From NCBI RefSeq assembly GCF_024721305.1, contig NZ_JAMXOD010000004.1:62001-126000 (forward strand): a stretch of 64,000 bases of DNA, given 5' to 3'. Origin of the DNA: Aequitasia blattaphilus (GTDB taxonomy: Bacteria; Bacillota; Clostridia; Lachnospirales; Lachnospiraceae). The notes beneath the pieces were generated by a model, which was not told where the DNA came from, did no database searches, and was given only the letters and a program-made list of their open reading frames with translations. Of the stretch, positions 17,196 through 25,451 are shown piece after piece. The translations under genes and the position numbers were made by a program. The first letter of the stretch is position 1; every line of letters begins with the position of its first letter.

Positions 17196-17958
17196 AATAA
17201 AGAATGCATTTCAAAATAAAAAAGCTTTTATACCATTTATAACTGCTGGAGATCCAGATATTGAAAGTACGAAGGAATTCATCTTAAAAATGGAAGAAGC
17301 CGGTGCGGATTTAATAGAAATCGGAATTCCATTTTCTGATCCAATTGCAGAAGGGCCGGTTATTCAAGCGGCGGATATTCGAGCGCTTGCTTCCGGAACG
17401 ACAACGGATAAGATATTTGATATGGTGGAAGAAGTAAGAGAAACAACACAAATACCTCTGGCCTTTATGACTTATCTAAATCCGGTATTTCATTATGGGT
17501 ATGATAAATTCTTCCAAAGATGCCAGGAGGTGAAGATTGATGGGGTGATTATTCCCGACTTGCCTTATGAGGAAAAGGAGGAAGTAAGAGGAGTTGCACT
17601 GAAGTATCAGGTGGAGGTTATATCCCTGATTGCACCTACGTCAGCAAACCGGGTGAAAAAGATTGCGAAAGATGCAGAAGGTTTTCTCTATACGGTCTCA
17701 TCTATGGGCGTTACGGGAGTACGAAATGAATTTAATCAGGGGTTAAAAGGCATGGTGGAGGATGTGCGAAAGGTTTCTGACATACCAGTGGCCATAGGCT
17801 TTGGCATCAGTACACCGGCTCAGGCGAAGGAAATGACAGAGATTGCAGATGGGGTTATTGTTGGAAGTGCTATTGTGAATATTGTTGCAAAAGAAGGTAA
17901 AAATGCAGGGGATTCACTCTTTAAATACGTAAAAGAGATGAAGGATGCTATTTCATAG
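17188..17958 (+). CDS. trpA: Tryptophan synthase alpha subunit
   Basis: TrpA (256 aa) cleaves indole-3-glycerol phosphate and channels indole to TrpB. The catalytic Glu44 lies in [11 protein letters not shown]. The residue matching E. coli Asp60 is Glu55 (in PIAEGP), a change I believe also occurs in other Firmicutes. Phosphate-binding GFGIS and VGSAIV near the C-terminus are present. I placed the start at the ATG at 17188, 8 bases inside trpB and behind AGAGGGGTGG; an earlier in-frame start lies deep in trpB. No clear terminator follows. Confidence 0.95.
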   Translation: MSRIKNAFQNKKAFIPFITAGDPDIESTKEFILKMEEAGADLIEIGIPFSDPIAEGPVIQAADIRALASGTTTDKIFDMVEEVRETTQIPLAFMTYLNPVFHYGYDKFFQRCQEVKIDGVIIPDLPYEEKEEVRGVALKYQVEVISLIAPTSANRVKKIAKDAEGFLYTVSSMGVTGVRNEFNQGLKGMVEDVRKVSDIPVAIGFGISTPAQAKEMTEIADGVIVGSAIVNIVAKEGKNAGDSLFKYVKEMKDAIS

Positions 17959-17961
17959 GGA

Positions 17962-17991
17962 TTGACAAAAAGCCTCTTTTGCCGTTAATAT
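17962..17991 (+). promoter_or_regulatory. Putative promoter of the branched-chain-type binding-protein gene
   Basis: TTGACA (17962-17967) is followed after 18 bases by TAATAT (17986-17991). It lies right behind trpA and about 35 bases ahead of the start codon. Confidence 0.6.
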
Positions 17992-18025
17992 GAACAGGTG
18001 TAGGAAAGAAAGGGAGGTATTAAAA

Positions 18026-19201
18026 GTGAAAAACCTAAAAAAAGTATTAGCATTACTTTTCGTAGCAGTGCTGCTTGTGTCAACGGTAGCTGGATGCGGA
18101 AAAAAAGAAGACTCTGATAACGGCGGAAGTGGATCATCCAGTGATGAATCTGTATTCAAAATTGGAGGAATCGGACCTCTTACAGGAGAAGCAGCGGTAT
18201 ACGGAGTTGCAGTTAAAAACGGTGCAGAGCTTGCAGTGAAAGAAATTAATGAAGCAGGTGGTATCGATGGAGTTCCAATTGAATTCAAAATGGAAGATGA
18301 TGTTCATGATGCAGAAAAATCAGTGAACGCATATAACACTCTTAAAGACTGGGGTATGCAGATGGTAATGGGTACGGTAACATCCGATCCATGTATCGCT
18401 GTACAGTCAGAAGCAGCAAATGACAATATTTTCTTATTGACTCCATCAGGAACAGCAGTCGATGCAATTAAAGGACCAAATGCATTTCGTGTTTGTTTCT
18501 CAGATCCAGATCAGGGAACAAAATCAGCAGAGTTTATTGCAGACCACGATTTAGGGAAAAAGATTGCGGTTATTTATGATAGCTCAATTACATATTCAAA
18601 AGGAATCTACGATAACTTTGTAAAAGAAGCAAAGAACCAAGGATTAGAAATCGTATCTGCAGAGGCTTATACAACAGATTCCAATAAAGACTTTAAAGTA
18701 CAGCTGCAAAAAGCAAAAGATAGTAATGCGGATTTATTGTTCCTTCCAATTTATTATCAAGAAGCATCTCTTATTTTAAAGCAAGCAGATGCTATGGGAT
18801 ACGCACCAAAAGTATTTGGCTGTGATGGATTAGATGGAATTTTAAACTTTGATGCAGAGGGAACAGAAGGCGTTATGTTATTAACACCATTCGTTGCAAA
18901 TGCAGATGATGAGTTGACAAAACATTTTGTGGAAAGTTACAAATCATCTTATAAAGAAACTCCAATCCAGTTTGCAGCAGATGCGTATGATGCTATCTAT
19001 GCGATTAAAGCAGCAGCAGAAGATGCTAAGATTACACCAGATATGAGTGCTTCAGACATCAGTGATAAGATGCAGGCATCTATGCTGAATATCGAGGTGG
19101 AAGGTTTGACTGGTACCATTCAATGGAAAGAAGATGGAGAGCCAAACAAAGAACCAAAAGCAGTTATTATTGAAGATGGAGAATATCAGTCACTGGATTA
19201 G
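18026..19201 (+). CDS. Branched-chain-type amino acid ABC transporter binding lipoprotein
   Basis: This extracellular binding protein (391 aa) of the LivJ/LivK class (Peripla_BP_6) captures the substrate for the transporter that follows. An N-terminal signal ends in the lipobox VAGC near residue 21, then comes a Ser/Asp/Gly-rich linker and the stretch IGGIGPLTGEAAVYG typical of the family. I chose the GTG at 18026 because GGGAGG lies 8 bases upstream and the signal peptide then begins correctly. Branched-chain amino acids are the usual ligands, but its position directly behind trp genes leaves room for aromatic ligands. Confidence 0.9.
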   Translation: MKNLKKVLALLFVAVLLVSTVAGCGKKEDSDNGGSGSSSDESVFKIGGIGPLTGEAAVYGVAVKNGAELAVKEINEAGGIDGVPIEFKMEDDVHDAEKSVNAYNTLKDWGMQMVMGTVTSDPCIAVQSEAANDNIFLLTPSGTAVDAIKGPNAFRVCFSDPDQGTKSAEFIADHDLGKKIAVIYDSSITYSKGIYDNFVKEAKNQGLEIVSAEAYTTDSNKDFKVQLQKAKDSNADLLFLPIYYQEASLILKQADAMGYAPKVFGCDGLDGILNFDAEGTEGVMLLTPFVANADDELTKHFVESYKSSYKETPIQFAADAYDAIYAIKAAAEDAKITPDMSASDISDKMQASMLNIEVEGLTGTIQWKEDGEPNKEPKAVIIEDGEYQSLD

Positions 19202-19214
19202 TGAAAAGATAAGG

Positions 19215-19242
19215 AAGAAGCCTGTTAAAGGGCTTCTTTTTT
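19215..19242 (+). terminator. Terminator or attenuator between binding protein and livH
   Basis: An 8-bp stem (AAGAAGCC at 19215-19222, GGCTTCTT at 19231-19238) is followed by a T-rich tail. It should let most transcripts stop after the binding-protein gene, giving excess binding protein over membrane components. Confidence 0.85.
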
Positions 19243-19264
19243 ATTGCACAGCATTTCTTATCTA

Positions 19265-19273
19265 TGGTATAAT
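19265..19273 (+). promoter_or_regulatory. Extended -10 promoter upstream of livH
   Basis: TGGTATAAT is a full extended -10 element (TGnTATAAT), with a weak TTGCAC 18 bases upstream. It lies between the terminator and livH and would give the membrane genes their own transcript. Confidence 0.6.
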
Positions 19274-19308
19274 GGCATTTGAAATAATTTTAGAAGGAGA
19301 CCATAAAT

Positions 19309-20193
19309 ATGAGTTTTATATCTTATTTAATTAATGGTATAAGTTTGGGGAGTATATACGCAATTATAGCCTTAGGATACACAATGGTATATGGAATTGC
19401 CAAGATGCTGAACTTTGCCCATGGAGATGTTATTATGATTGGAGCATTTGTCGTTCTTAACATGGTAACTTTAGCAGGAGTTAATCCGATTATAGCGGTT
19501 CTAATATCAATGGCCGTTTGTACCCTCTTAGGAATGGCAATTGAAAAAATTGCATACAAACCTCTGCGTAATGCAAGTTCCCCTTTAGCTGTGTTGATTA
19601 CGGCAATAGGAGTGAGCTATTTTCTACAAAATCTAGCATTGATTATCTTTGGTGCAGATGCAAAATCTTTTCCAAATCTTATTACTTTACCATCAATCTC
19701 TTTAGCAGATGGAAAATTAGTGATTACAGGTACAACAATTGCAACGATTATTACTTGTGTAATTATTTTGCTGGGTCTTACCTTCTTTGTAAATAAAACA
19801 AAACAAGGCAGAGCAATGAAGGCAGTTTCGGAGGATAAGGGAGCGGCAATGCTTATGGGCATTAATGTGAATGCAACCATATCTTTAACTTTTGCAATTG
19901 GTTCAGGACTTGCAGCCATTGCAGGTTTTTTACTGTGCTCAGCCTATCCTTCATTGACGCCATATACAGGGGCAATGCCAGGCATTAAGGCTTTTACAGC
20001 TGCAGTATTTGGAGGAATCGGCTCCATTCCCGGAGCGATGATAGGAGGAATTCTCCTTGGAGTCATTGAGATTCTTGGAAAAGCTTATATCTCTTCCCAA
20101 GTTGCGGATGCCATCGTATTTGCCGTTTTAATCATCGTGTTACTTGTTAAACCAACCGGATTATTCGGTAAAAATATTCAAGAGAAAGTTTAG
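19309..20193 (+). CDS. livH: Branched-chain amino acid ABC transporter permease
   Basis: This is the first membrane subunit (294 aa) of a LIV-I-type importer, a BPD_transp_2 protein with about eight hydrophobic segments. Typical stretches are SLGSIYAIIALGYTMVYGIAKMLNFAHGD near the N-terminus and FGGIGSIPGAMIGG near residue 240. AGAAGGAG precedes the ATG. It works with LivM, LivG and LivF encoded next to it in the order livH-livM-livG-livF. Confidence 0.93.
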   Translation: MSFISYLINGISLGSIYAIIALGYTMVYGIAKMLNFAHGDVIMIGAFVVLNMVTLAGVNPIIAVLISMAVCTLLGMAIEKIAYKPLRNASSPLAVLITAIGVSYFLQNLALIIFGADAKSFPNLITLPSISLADGKLVITGTTIATIITCVIILLGLTFFVNKTKQGRAMKAVSEDKGAAMLMGINVNATISLTFAIGSGLAAIAGFLLCSAYPSLTPYTGAMPGIKAFTAAVFGGIGSIPGAMIGGILLGVIEILGKAYISSQVADAIVFAVLIIVLLVKPTGLFGKNIQEKV

Positions 20194-20207
20194 GCAGGTG
20201 ACGATAA

Positions 20208-21248
20208 ATGAAAAAAAAGATTAGCAACAATATGATAACTTATGGCATGATCCTATTATTCTATGTGATTATGCAGGTGATGATTTCGACAGGAAGCATA
20301 TCCAGTTTATTACAAGGATTATTGGTACCATTGTGTATGTATGCGATTGCAGCGGTTTCATTGAATCTTGTGGTTGGCTTCTCAGGAGAATTAAGTCTTG
20401 GTCAAGCAGGATTTATGTGTGTGGGAGCTTATGCCAGTGCATTTTTTACAAAATTAACAGAAGAGACTCTTCCAGAGGGTCCAAGATTTTTGATTGCGAT
20501 TTTAATTGGAGCAGTAGTTGCAGCGATTTTTGGATTCTTAATTGGAATACCTGTATTACGGCTTCGTGGCGATTATCTTGCTATTGTAACCCTTGCATTT
20601 GGTGAGATTATTAAAAACCTAGTGAGCGTATTTCATGTAGGTGTAGATAAAAGTGGAATTCATTTTTCCGTGAAGGATGCGGCAAGCTTAAACCTGGACG
20701 AAGAAGGACGCGTTTTGATTGATGGGCCTTTAGGAATAACAGGTACGCCCAAAAATGCAAACTTTACCATAGGAATTATTTTACTTTTTCTCACGGTATT
20801 TATTGTTTTAAATTTGGTGAATTCAAGGTCGGGTCGTGCAATTACCGCAATTCGTGACAATAGAATTGCAGCGGAATCCATTGGATTGAACGTGACAAAA
20901 TATAAGTTGATGGCATTTGTTATATCAACAGCATTAGCTGGAGTTGCAGGAGTATTGTATTCTCACAACTTGTCCACTTTAAATGTAAAATTCTTTAATT
21001 ACAATACTTCAATATTAATTTTGGTATTTGTGGTGCTTGGAGGAATTGGTAATGTGAAAGGCTCTATTATTGCGGCGATACTATTGACGGCATTACCAGA
21101 GCTTTTAAGAGAGCTGCAGGATTACCGCATGCTGATTTATGCAATTTTATTGATTGGAATGATGCTGTTTAATTGGGCACCTTCTGCCATTGCATTTAGA
21201 GAGCGTGTGAAAGACAAGTTTAAATCCAACAAAAAGGAGGCCGCATAA
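20208..21248 (+). CDS. livM: Branched-chain amino acid ABC transporter permease
   Basis: This is the second membrane subunit (346 aa) of the LIV-type importer. Recognisable LivM stretches are VVGFSGELSLGQAGFMCVGAYA near residues 62-83, LRGDYLAIVTLAFGEI near 124, TGTPKNANF near 182, and LGGIGNVKGS near 280. The start follows a GGCAGGTGACGATAA leader and the stop abuts the livG start region. The protein ends in a charged tail (KSNKKEAA). Confidence 0.93.
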   Translation: MKKKISNNMITYGMILLFYVIMQVMISTGSISSLLQGLLVPLCMYAIAAVSLNLVVGFSGELSLGQAGFMCVGAYASAFFTKLTEETLPEGPRFLIAILIGAVVAAIFGFLIGIPVLRLRGDYLAIVTLAFGEIIKNLVSVFHVGVDKSGIHFSVKDAASLNLDEEGRVLIDGPLGITGTPKNANFTIGIILLFLTVFIVLNLVNSRSGRAITAIRDNRIAAESIGLNVTKYKLMAFVISTALAGVAGVLYSHNLSTLNVKFFNYNTSILILVFVVLGGIGNVKGSIIAAILLTALPELLRELQDYRMLIYAILLIGMMLFNWAPSAIAFRERVKDKFKSNKKEAA

Positions 21249-22007
21249 ATGAAAGCATTAGAAGTAAAAAACTTATGTATCTCTTTTGGAGGATTAAGGG
21301 CTGTACAAGGTTTTGATTTGAGCATCGAAAAGGGTGCACTCTATGGATTGATTGGCCCGAATGGAGCAGGAAAGACTACGGTTTTCAACCTTTTGACCGG
21401 TGTATACAAGCCGGATGAAGGAATTGTAAAGCTAGAGGGGAAAGACATTACAGGTCTTAAGACAACGGCAATCAATCGGGCTGGCGTGGCAAGAACCTTT
21501 CAAAACATTCGTCTGTTCAAGGATATGAGTGTGTTGGACAATGTAAAAGCTGCATTAACAGATATTTATAAATACTCAACTTTTGCGGGGATTTTCCGAT
21601 TACCCTCTTATTTCAAAACAGAGAAATTGATGAATGAAAAGGCAACGGAAATTCTTGAAGTATTTGATTTGGATAAAGAAAAAAATATTTTGGCAAGCAA
21701 CCTTCCTTATGGAAAGCAACGGAAATTAGAGATTGCAAGAGCTCTCGCGACAAATCCGAAGCTTCTTTTACTGGATGAGCCTGCGGCAGGTATGAACCCA
21801 AATGAAACCATAGAGCTAATGAATACCATTCGATTTGTCAGAGATCATTTTGATATTACGGTTCTGCTAATCGAACATGATATGAAATTAGTAAGTGGTA
21901 TTTGTGAGGAATTAACGGTATTAAACTTTGGAGAAGTTTTAACCAAAGGAAAAACCAGTAAAGTGTTAAATGAACCTGCTGTTATTACAGCATATCTAGG
22001 GGAATAA
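21249..22007 (+). CDS. livG: Branched-chain amino acid ABC transporter ATP-binding protein LivG
   Basis: This is one of the two ATPases (252 aa) of the LIV-type importer. Walker A is GPNGAGKTT near residue 35-43, Walker B LLLLDEPAAGMNPNE near 172, and the signature LPYGKQRKLEIARAL replaces LSGGQ, which is usual in LivG. The LivG-specific ARTFQNIRLF lies near residue 82. It starts at the base after the livM stop, behind an AAAAGGAGG site in livM's last codons. Confidence 0.94.
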   Translation: MKALEVKNLCISFGGLRAVQGFDLSIEKGALYGLIGPNGAGKTTVFNLLTGVYKPDEGIVKLEGKDITGLKTTAINRAGVARTFQNIRLFKDMSVLDNVKAALTDIYKYSTFAGIFRLPSYFKTEKLMNEKATEILEVFDLDKEKNILASNLPYGKQRKLEIARALATNPKLLLLDEPAAGMNPNETIELMNTIRFVRDHFDITVLLIEHDMKLVSGICEELTVLNFGEVLTKGKTSKVLNEPAVITAYLGE

Positions 22008-22027
22008 TGAAAGGATAGGTTTACGAA

Positions 22028-22738
22028 ATGGCAATGTTAAAGGTAGAAAACTTAGATGTTTACTATGGAATTATACAGGCCTTGCAAGGGGTTTCCTTTG
22101 AGGTTAATCAAGGAGAGGTTATTGCGCTGATTGGAGCAAATGGAGCAGGTAAAACTACGACACTTCATACCTTAACTGGTTTGATTCCATCAAAAAAAGG
22201 ACGAATTGTATTTGAGGATCAAGATATTACAAAGATACCTGCACATAAAATTGTTGAAATGGGAATTGCTCATGTTCCGGAAGGCAGACGTATTTTTGCA
22301 GACTTAAATGTATTGGAAAATCTTAAAATGGGTGCTTACACCAGAAAAGATAAAGGGGAAATTGAAGAGAGTATTGAACAGGTTTATAAACGTTTCCCAA
22401 GGTTGAAGGAAAGACAAAGTCAAAGAGCAGGAACCTTATCAGGAGGAGAGCAACAGATGCTGGCAATGGGCAGGGCATTAATGTCAAAGCCTAAAATGAT
22501 CGTGATGGATGAGCCCTCTATGGGGCTTTCGCCAATATTTGTAAATGAAATTTTCGATATTATACAGGAAGTAAGTGCTGCTGGAACGACCGTTTTATTG
22601 GTGGAACAAAATGCTAAAAAAGCATTGTCAATTGCCAATCGGGCATATGTGCTGGAGACGGGTAAGATTGTTCTATCAGGAGATGCAGACGATTTATTGA
22701 ATGATGATTCAATTAAAAAAGCTTACTTAGGTGAGTAG
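22028..22738 (+). CDS. livF: Branched-chain amino acid ABC transporter ATP-binding protein LivF
   Basis: This is the second ATPase (236 aa) of the importer. Walker A GANGAGKTT lies near residues 38-46, LivF-specific IAHVPEGRRIFADLNVLENL near 84, signature LSGGEQQML near 143 and Walker B MIVMDEPSMGLSP near 160. Together with LivG, LivH, LivM and the binding protein it completes the transporter. The next gene starts 11 bases later, so the transcript probably continues. Confidence 0.94.
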   Translation: MAMLKVENLDVYYGIIQALQGVSFEVNQGEVIALIGANGAGKTTTLHTLTGLIPSKKGRIVFEDQDITKIPAHKIVEMGIAHVPEGRRIFADLNVLENLKMGAYTRKDKGEIEESIEQVYKRFPRLKERQSQRAGTLSGGEQQMLAMGRALMSKPKMIVMDEPSMGLSPIFVNEIFDIIQEVSAAGTTVLLVEQNAKKALSIANRAYVLETGKIVLSGDADDLLNDDSIKKAYLGE

Positions 22739-22749
22739 GAGGTGTTTTT

Positions 22750-23379
22750 GTGGAAAATATTGTGATTACAATAGCAAGACAATATGGAAGTGGTGGAAGA
22801 ACCGTCGGTAAAATGGTGGCAGAAAAATTAAACATCCCTTTTTACGATCGGGAAATTCTAAGAATGGCATCCGATGAAAGTGGTATTAATGAGAGTTTGT
22901 TTAACCAGGTAGACGAAAAACTGGAAAAAAACAGTCTTTTTCGAATCTCAAAGGATTTATATGATGGAAAAATAATCCCTCCAGACTCAGATGATTATAC
23001 TTCTACAAAAAACTTGTTTAACTTTCAGGCAAAAATTATTAAGGAGCTTGCAGAGTCTGAAAGCTGTGTAATTGTTGGAAGAGCAGCGGATTTTGTTTTA
23101 AAGGATTATGAGAATGTGATGAGCGTATTCGTTCATGCAGATGAAAAATTTTGCCTGGAAAGAGCTATGGAGCGAAACTCTATGACTGAAGAAGAGATGC
23201 TTCGTTATATGCTAAAGAGAGACAAATTCCGTGGTGATTATTACAAACATTATACAGGACAAGAATGGTGGGATGCCCGAAACTATGATTTGTGTCTGAA
23301 TAGTGGAAAACTTGGGTTTGAAAAATGCATGGATGAAATTTTAGCCTATCGAAACATCCGTTTTGATTTGGAAAAATAA
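22750..23379 (+). CDS. Cytidylate kinase-like protein
   Basis: This 209-aa protein belongs to the cytidylate-kinase-like family (AAA_26). A P-loop-like segment ITIARQYGSGGRTVG lies at residues 6-20, with YDREIL near 35 and a conserved IVGRAADFVL near 100; the end is basic and aromatic. Members are widespread in Clostridia, and their substrate is not established; true CMP kinase is a different, related family. The start is a GTG behind GTAGGAGGTG, 11 bases after livF. Its presence in the liv transcript is unexplained. Confidence 0.75.
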   Translation: MENIVITIARQYGSGGRTVGKMVAEKLNIPFYDREILRMASDESGINESLFNQVDEKLEKNSLFRISKDLYDGKIIPPDSDDYTSTKNLFNFQAKIIKELAESESCVIVGRAADFVLKDYENVMSVFVHADEKFCLERAMERNSMTEEEMLRYMLKRDKFRGDYYKHYTGQEWWDARNYDLCLNSGKLGFEKCMDEILAYRNIRFDLEK

Positions 23380-23391
23380 GGGGGGATTTCC

Positions 23392-24243
23392 ATGATTGAA
23401 ACTTATGGAGTTGAGACATATCTGGATAAGATTAAGGATAGAGATGATTATTTCAGATTGAAGGTTGCTTTTGAAAATACGAAAAACAGTAAGATCGAGC
23501 TGCTGGAACACAGCGTGGCAGGAGTTCTCCTGATTCCACAGAAAGAAGAGCTTTTGGAGCGGGAGATTTATATTGGTTATCATGTTACCCGTGACAATTT
23601 TGTTTTGATTGGGGATGATGAGGATTTGCTAAAAATGTCTCAGGTTCTGGAACAAATCAAAGAGGCCAATGAAACCAATACAATGAACATGCTGTTCTGG
23701 CTTATGGAGTATATTATTAAAGATGATTTTGAATATTTGCAAGATTTCGAAGCCCGTCTAAATGACCTTGAAGAGATGCTTTTAGAGCGCGAGTCGAAAA
23801 ATTTTGATAAAGATGTTTTGACGATTCGAAAAGAATTGCTGCGGCTCCAGTTTTACTATCAGCAGCTTATTGATATTGCAGATACATTGGTAGAAAACCA
23901 TAATCTTATCATTAATGATGTTCAGACCCGGTTGTTTGATTTGTACTCACGAAGAGTAGATCGGCTTTTTGATACGGTAAATCGTTTAAAAGAATATACG
24001 ATACAGCTTCGTGAACTATATCAGTCACAAATTGATTTGCGTCAAAATGAAATCATGAAGGTTCTAACAGTTGTCACATCTCTAATCATGCCATTGACTT
24101 TGATTACAGGGTGGTATGGAATGAATTTTAGAAATATGCCAGAACTGGAGAACCAACATGGATATTTCACAATTATTGTTCTTTCACTTGTTATAATCGT
24201 AATTGAAATATTGATTTTCAAATTTAAAAACTGGTTTAAATAG
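23392..24243 (+). CDS. CorA-like Mg2+/divalent cation channel
   Basis: This 283-aa membrane protein is a CorA-type divalent cation channel. It has a long helical cytoplasmic domain with heptad-like spacing (about residues 95-220). Two C-terminal membrane helices are joined by the family-defining GMN motif in GWYGMNF near residue 240, followed by a charged loop NMPELENQ. It ends in a basic tail. Mg2+ is the likely ion, but Co2+ or Zn2+ transport is possible. Its last 8 bases overlap the convergent luxS gene. Confidence 0.88.
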   Translation: MIETYGVETYLDKIKDRDDYFRLKVAFENTKNSKIELLEHSVAGVLLIPQKEELLEREIYIGYHVTRDNFVLIGDDEDLLKMSQVLEQIKEANETNTMNMLFWLMEYIIKDDFEYLQDFEARLNDLEEMLLERESKNFDKDVLTIRKELLRLQFYYQQLIDIADTLVENHNLIINDVQTRLFDLYSRRVDRLFDTVNRLKEYTIQLRELYQSQIDLRQNEIMKVLTVVTSLIMPLTLITGWYGMNFRNMPELENQHGYFTIIVLSLVIIVIEILIFKFKNWFK

Positions 24244-24715
24244 GATAAATAAGTTGACTTTCTGTGGGACTGTTCAAAACCTGTCTTCGGTATTTACCAG
24301 CAAGATATTTTGCCATGGGAAGATTGAGATCAAGATGGTTTCCGCAATCCTTTGAGGATGCGCCAGGAATATCACCTTCATAGTTTTCAATAAATTCAAA
24401 TAAATCTTTCATGAGAGGTAAAATATCAGTGGACTTATATTCTCCAGACAACAGAAGATAGAATCCGGTGCGACACCCCATAGGGCCAAAATATACGACT
24501 TTCTCTTTGAACTCAGTATTATTTCGAAGGAAAGTTGCTCCCAGGTGTTCGATGGCATGGATTTCAGCGGTATTCATGACCGGTTCATCATTTGGACTGG
24601 TCATTCTTATATCAAAAGTTGTAATCGGATGTTCTGAAAAATAGTCGACACGAGATACGTACAAACCCACTCCCAGCTTATTGTGATCGATGGTAAAGCT
24701 TTTTATTTTTTCCAT
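24236..24715 (-). CDS. luxS: S-ribosylhomocysteine lyase
   Basis: LuxS (159 aa) cleaves S-ribosylhomocysteine to homocysteine and DPD, the precursor of autoinducer-2, in the activated methyl cycle. The metal-binding motif HAIEHLGATFLRN (His52 and His56 region) and the catalytic Cys in FGPMGCRTGFYLLL near residue 83 are intact. AAGGAG on the minus strand (24730-24725) precedes the ATG. No pfs gene lies beside it. It is divergent from the phosphatase gene at 24806 and overlaps the end of the CorA-like gene tail to tail. Confidence 0.97.
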   Translation of the reverse strand: MEKIKSFTIDHNKLGVGLYVSRVDYFSEHPITTFDIRMTSPNDEPVMNTAEIHAIEHLGATFLRNNTEFKEKVVYFGPMGCRTGFYLLLSGEYKSTDILPLMKDLFEFIENYEGDIPGASSKDCGNHLDLNLPMAKYLAGKYRRQVLNSPTESQLIYPI

Positions 24716-24742
24716 TGAGTTTTACTCCTTAGTTTTTTGCAT

Positions 24743-24775
24743 ATTATAGCAGATACAATAGAAATATGCTATACT
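24743..24775. promoter_or_regulatory. Divergent extended -10 promoters of luxS and the phosphatase gene
   Basis: On the minus strand TGCTATAAT (24751-24743) precedes luxS. On the + strand TGCTATACT (24767-24775) precedes the phosphatase gene. Both have the TGn extension and lack a strong -35 box. Confidence 0.55.
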
Positions 24776-24805
24776 AAGTGAGGCTTTGAAAGGAAGGTAA
24801 TTTTT

Positions 24806-25441
24806 GTGAAAGTATATTTCGTTCGTCATGGCGAGACAAATTGGAATAAAGAAAAGAAGATACAGGGTCAGGTTGATATTCCGTTGAATGATTTTGGAAT
24901 CCATTTGGCTCAAAAAACAAAGGACGGATTAAAGGATGTTATCTTTGATTGTTGTTTTACAAGTCCGTTGAGCAGGGCATATCAAACAGCCCAGATTATT
25001 TTAGAGGGAAGAGAAGTTCCAATTATTAAGGAAGAATGTATTGAGGAAATGTCTTTTGGAGAATACGAAGGAAAATGTATTTTAAAAAAGAAGGGTGAAA
25101 TACCAGACTCTTTTGAGGATTTCTTTATCGCTCCTGGAAAATACGTTCCTCCAAAGGGCGGGGAATCAATTAGGCATTTAGTTGACCGAACAGAGAAATT
25201 CATAGAGCGAATCAAAAAGGATAAGGAGCTTCAAGATAAAACCATTCTTGTAACAACTCATGGAGCGGCACTGGGAGCAATGCTCTATTCCATAAAGCAA
25301 GAATCAATGGAAAATTTTTGGGGGACGGGAGTTCATAAAAATTGTGCAGTTACAGAAGTGGAATTTTATGGTGATCGTACAAACATTGTTTTTGAAAATA
25401 AGGTTTATTATGATGATAAAATAGAACCATGGGAAAGGTAA
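24806..25441 (+). CDS. Histidine phosphatase family protein (phosphoglycerate mutase-like)
   Basis: This 211-aa enzyme belongs to the histidine phosphatase superfamily. The phospho-accepting His lies in the N-terminal RHG motif VRHGETNWNKEKKIQGQ at residues 6-22. A second Arg lies in TSPLSRAYQTA near residue 54, the acidic Glu in EMSFGEYEG near 86, and the second catalytic His in TTHGAALGAM near 151. The order fits a small-molecule phosphatase of the PhoE/CobC type better than a glycolytic mutase. The start is a GTG behind GAAAGGAAGG. It lies just ahead of trpS. Substrate unknown. Confidence 0.85.
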   Translation: MKVYFVRHGETNWNKEKKIQGQVDIPLNDFGIHLAQKTKDGLKDVIFDCCFTSPLSRAYQTAQIILEGREVPIIKEECIEEMSFGEYEGKCILKKKGEIPDSFEDFFIAPGKYVPPKGGESIRHLVDRTEKFIERIKKDKELQDKTILVTTHGAALGAMLYSIKQESMENFWGTGVHKNCAVTEVEFYGDRTNIVFENKVYYDDKIEPWER

Positions 25442-25451
25442 GGATGTTGAT

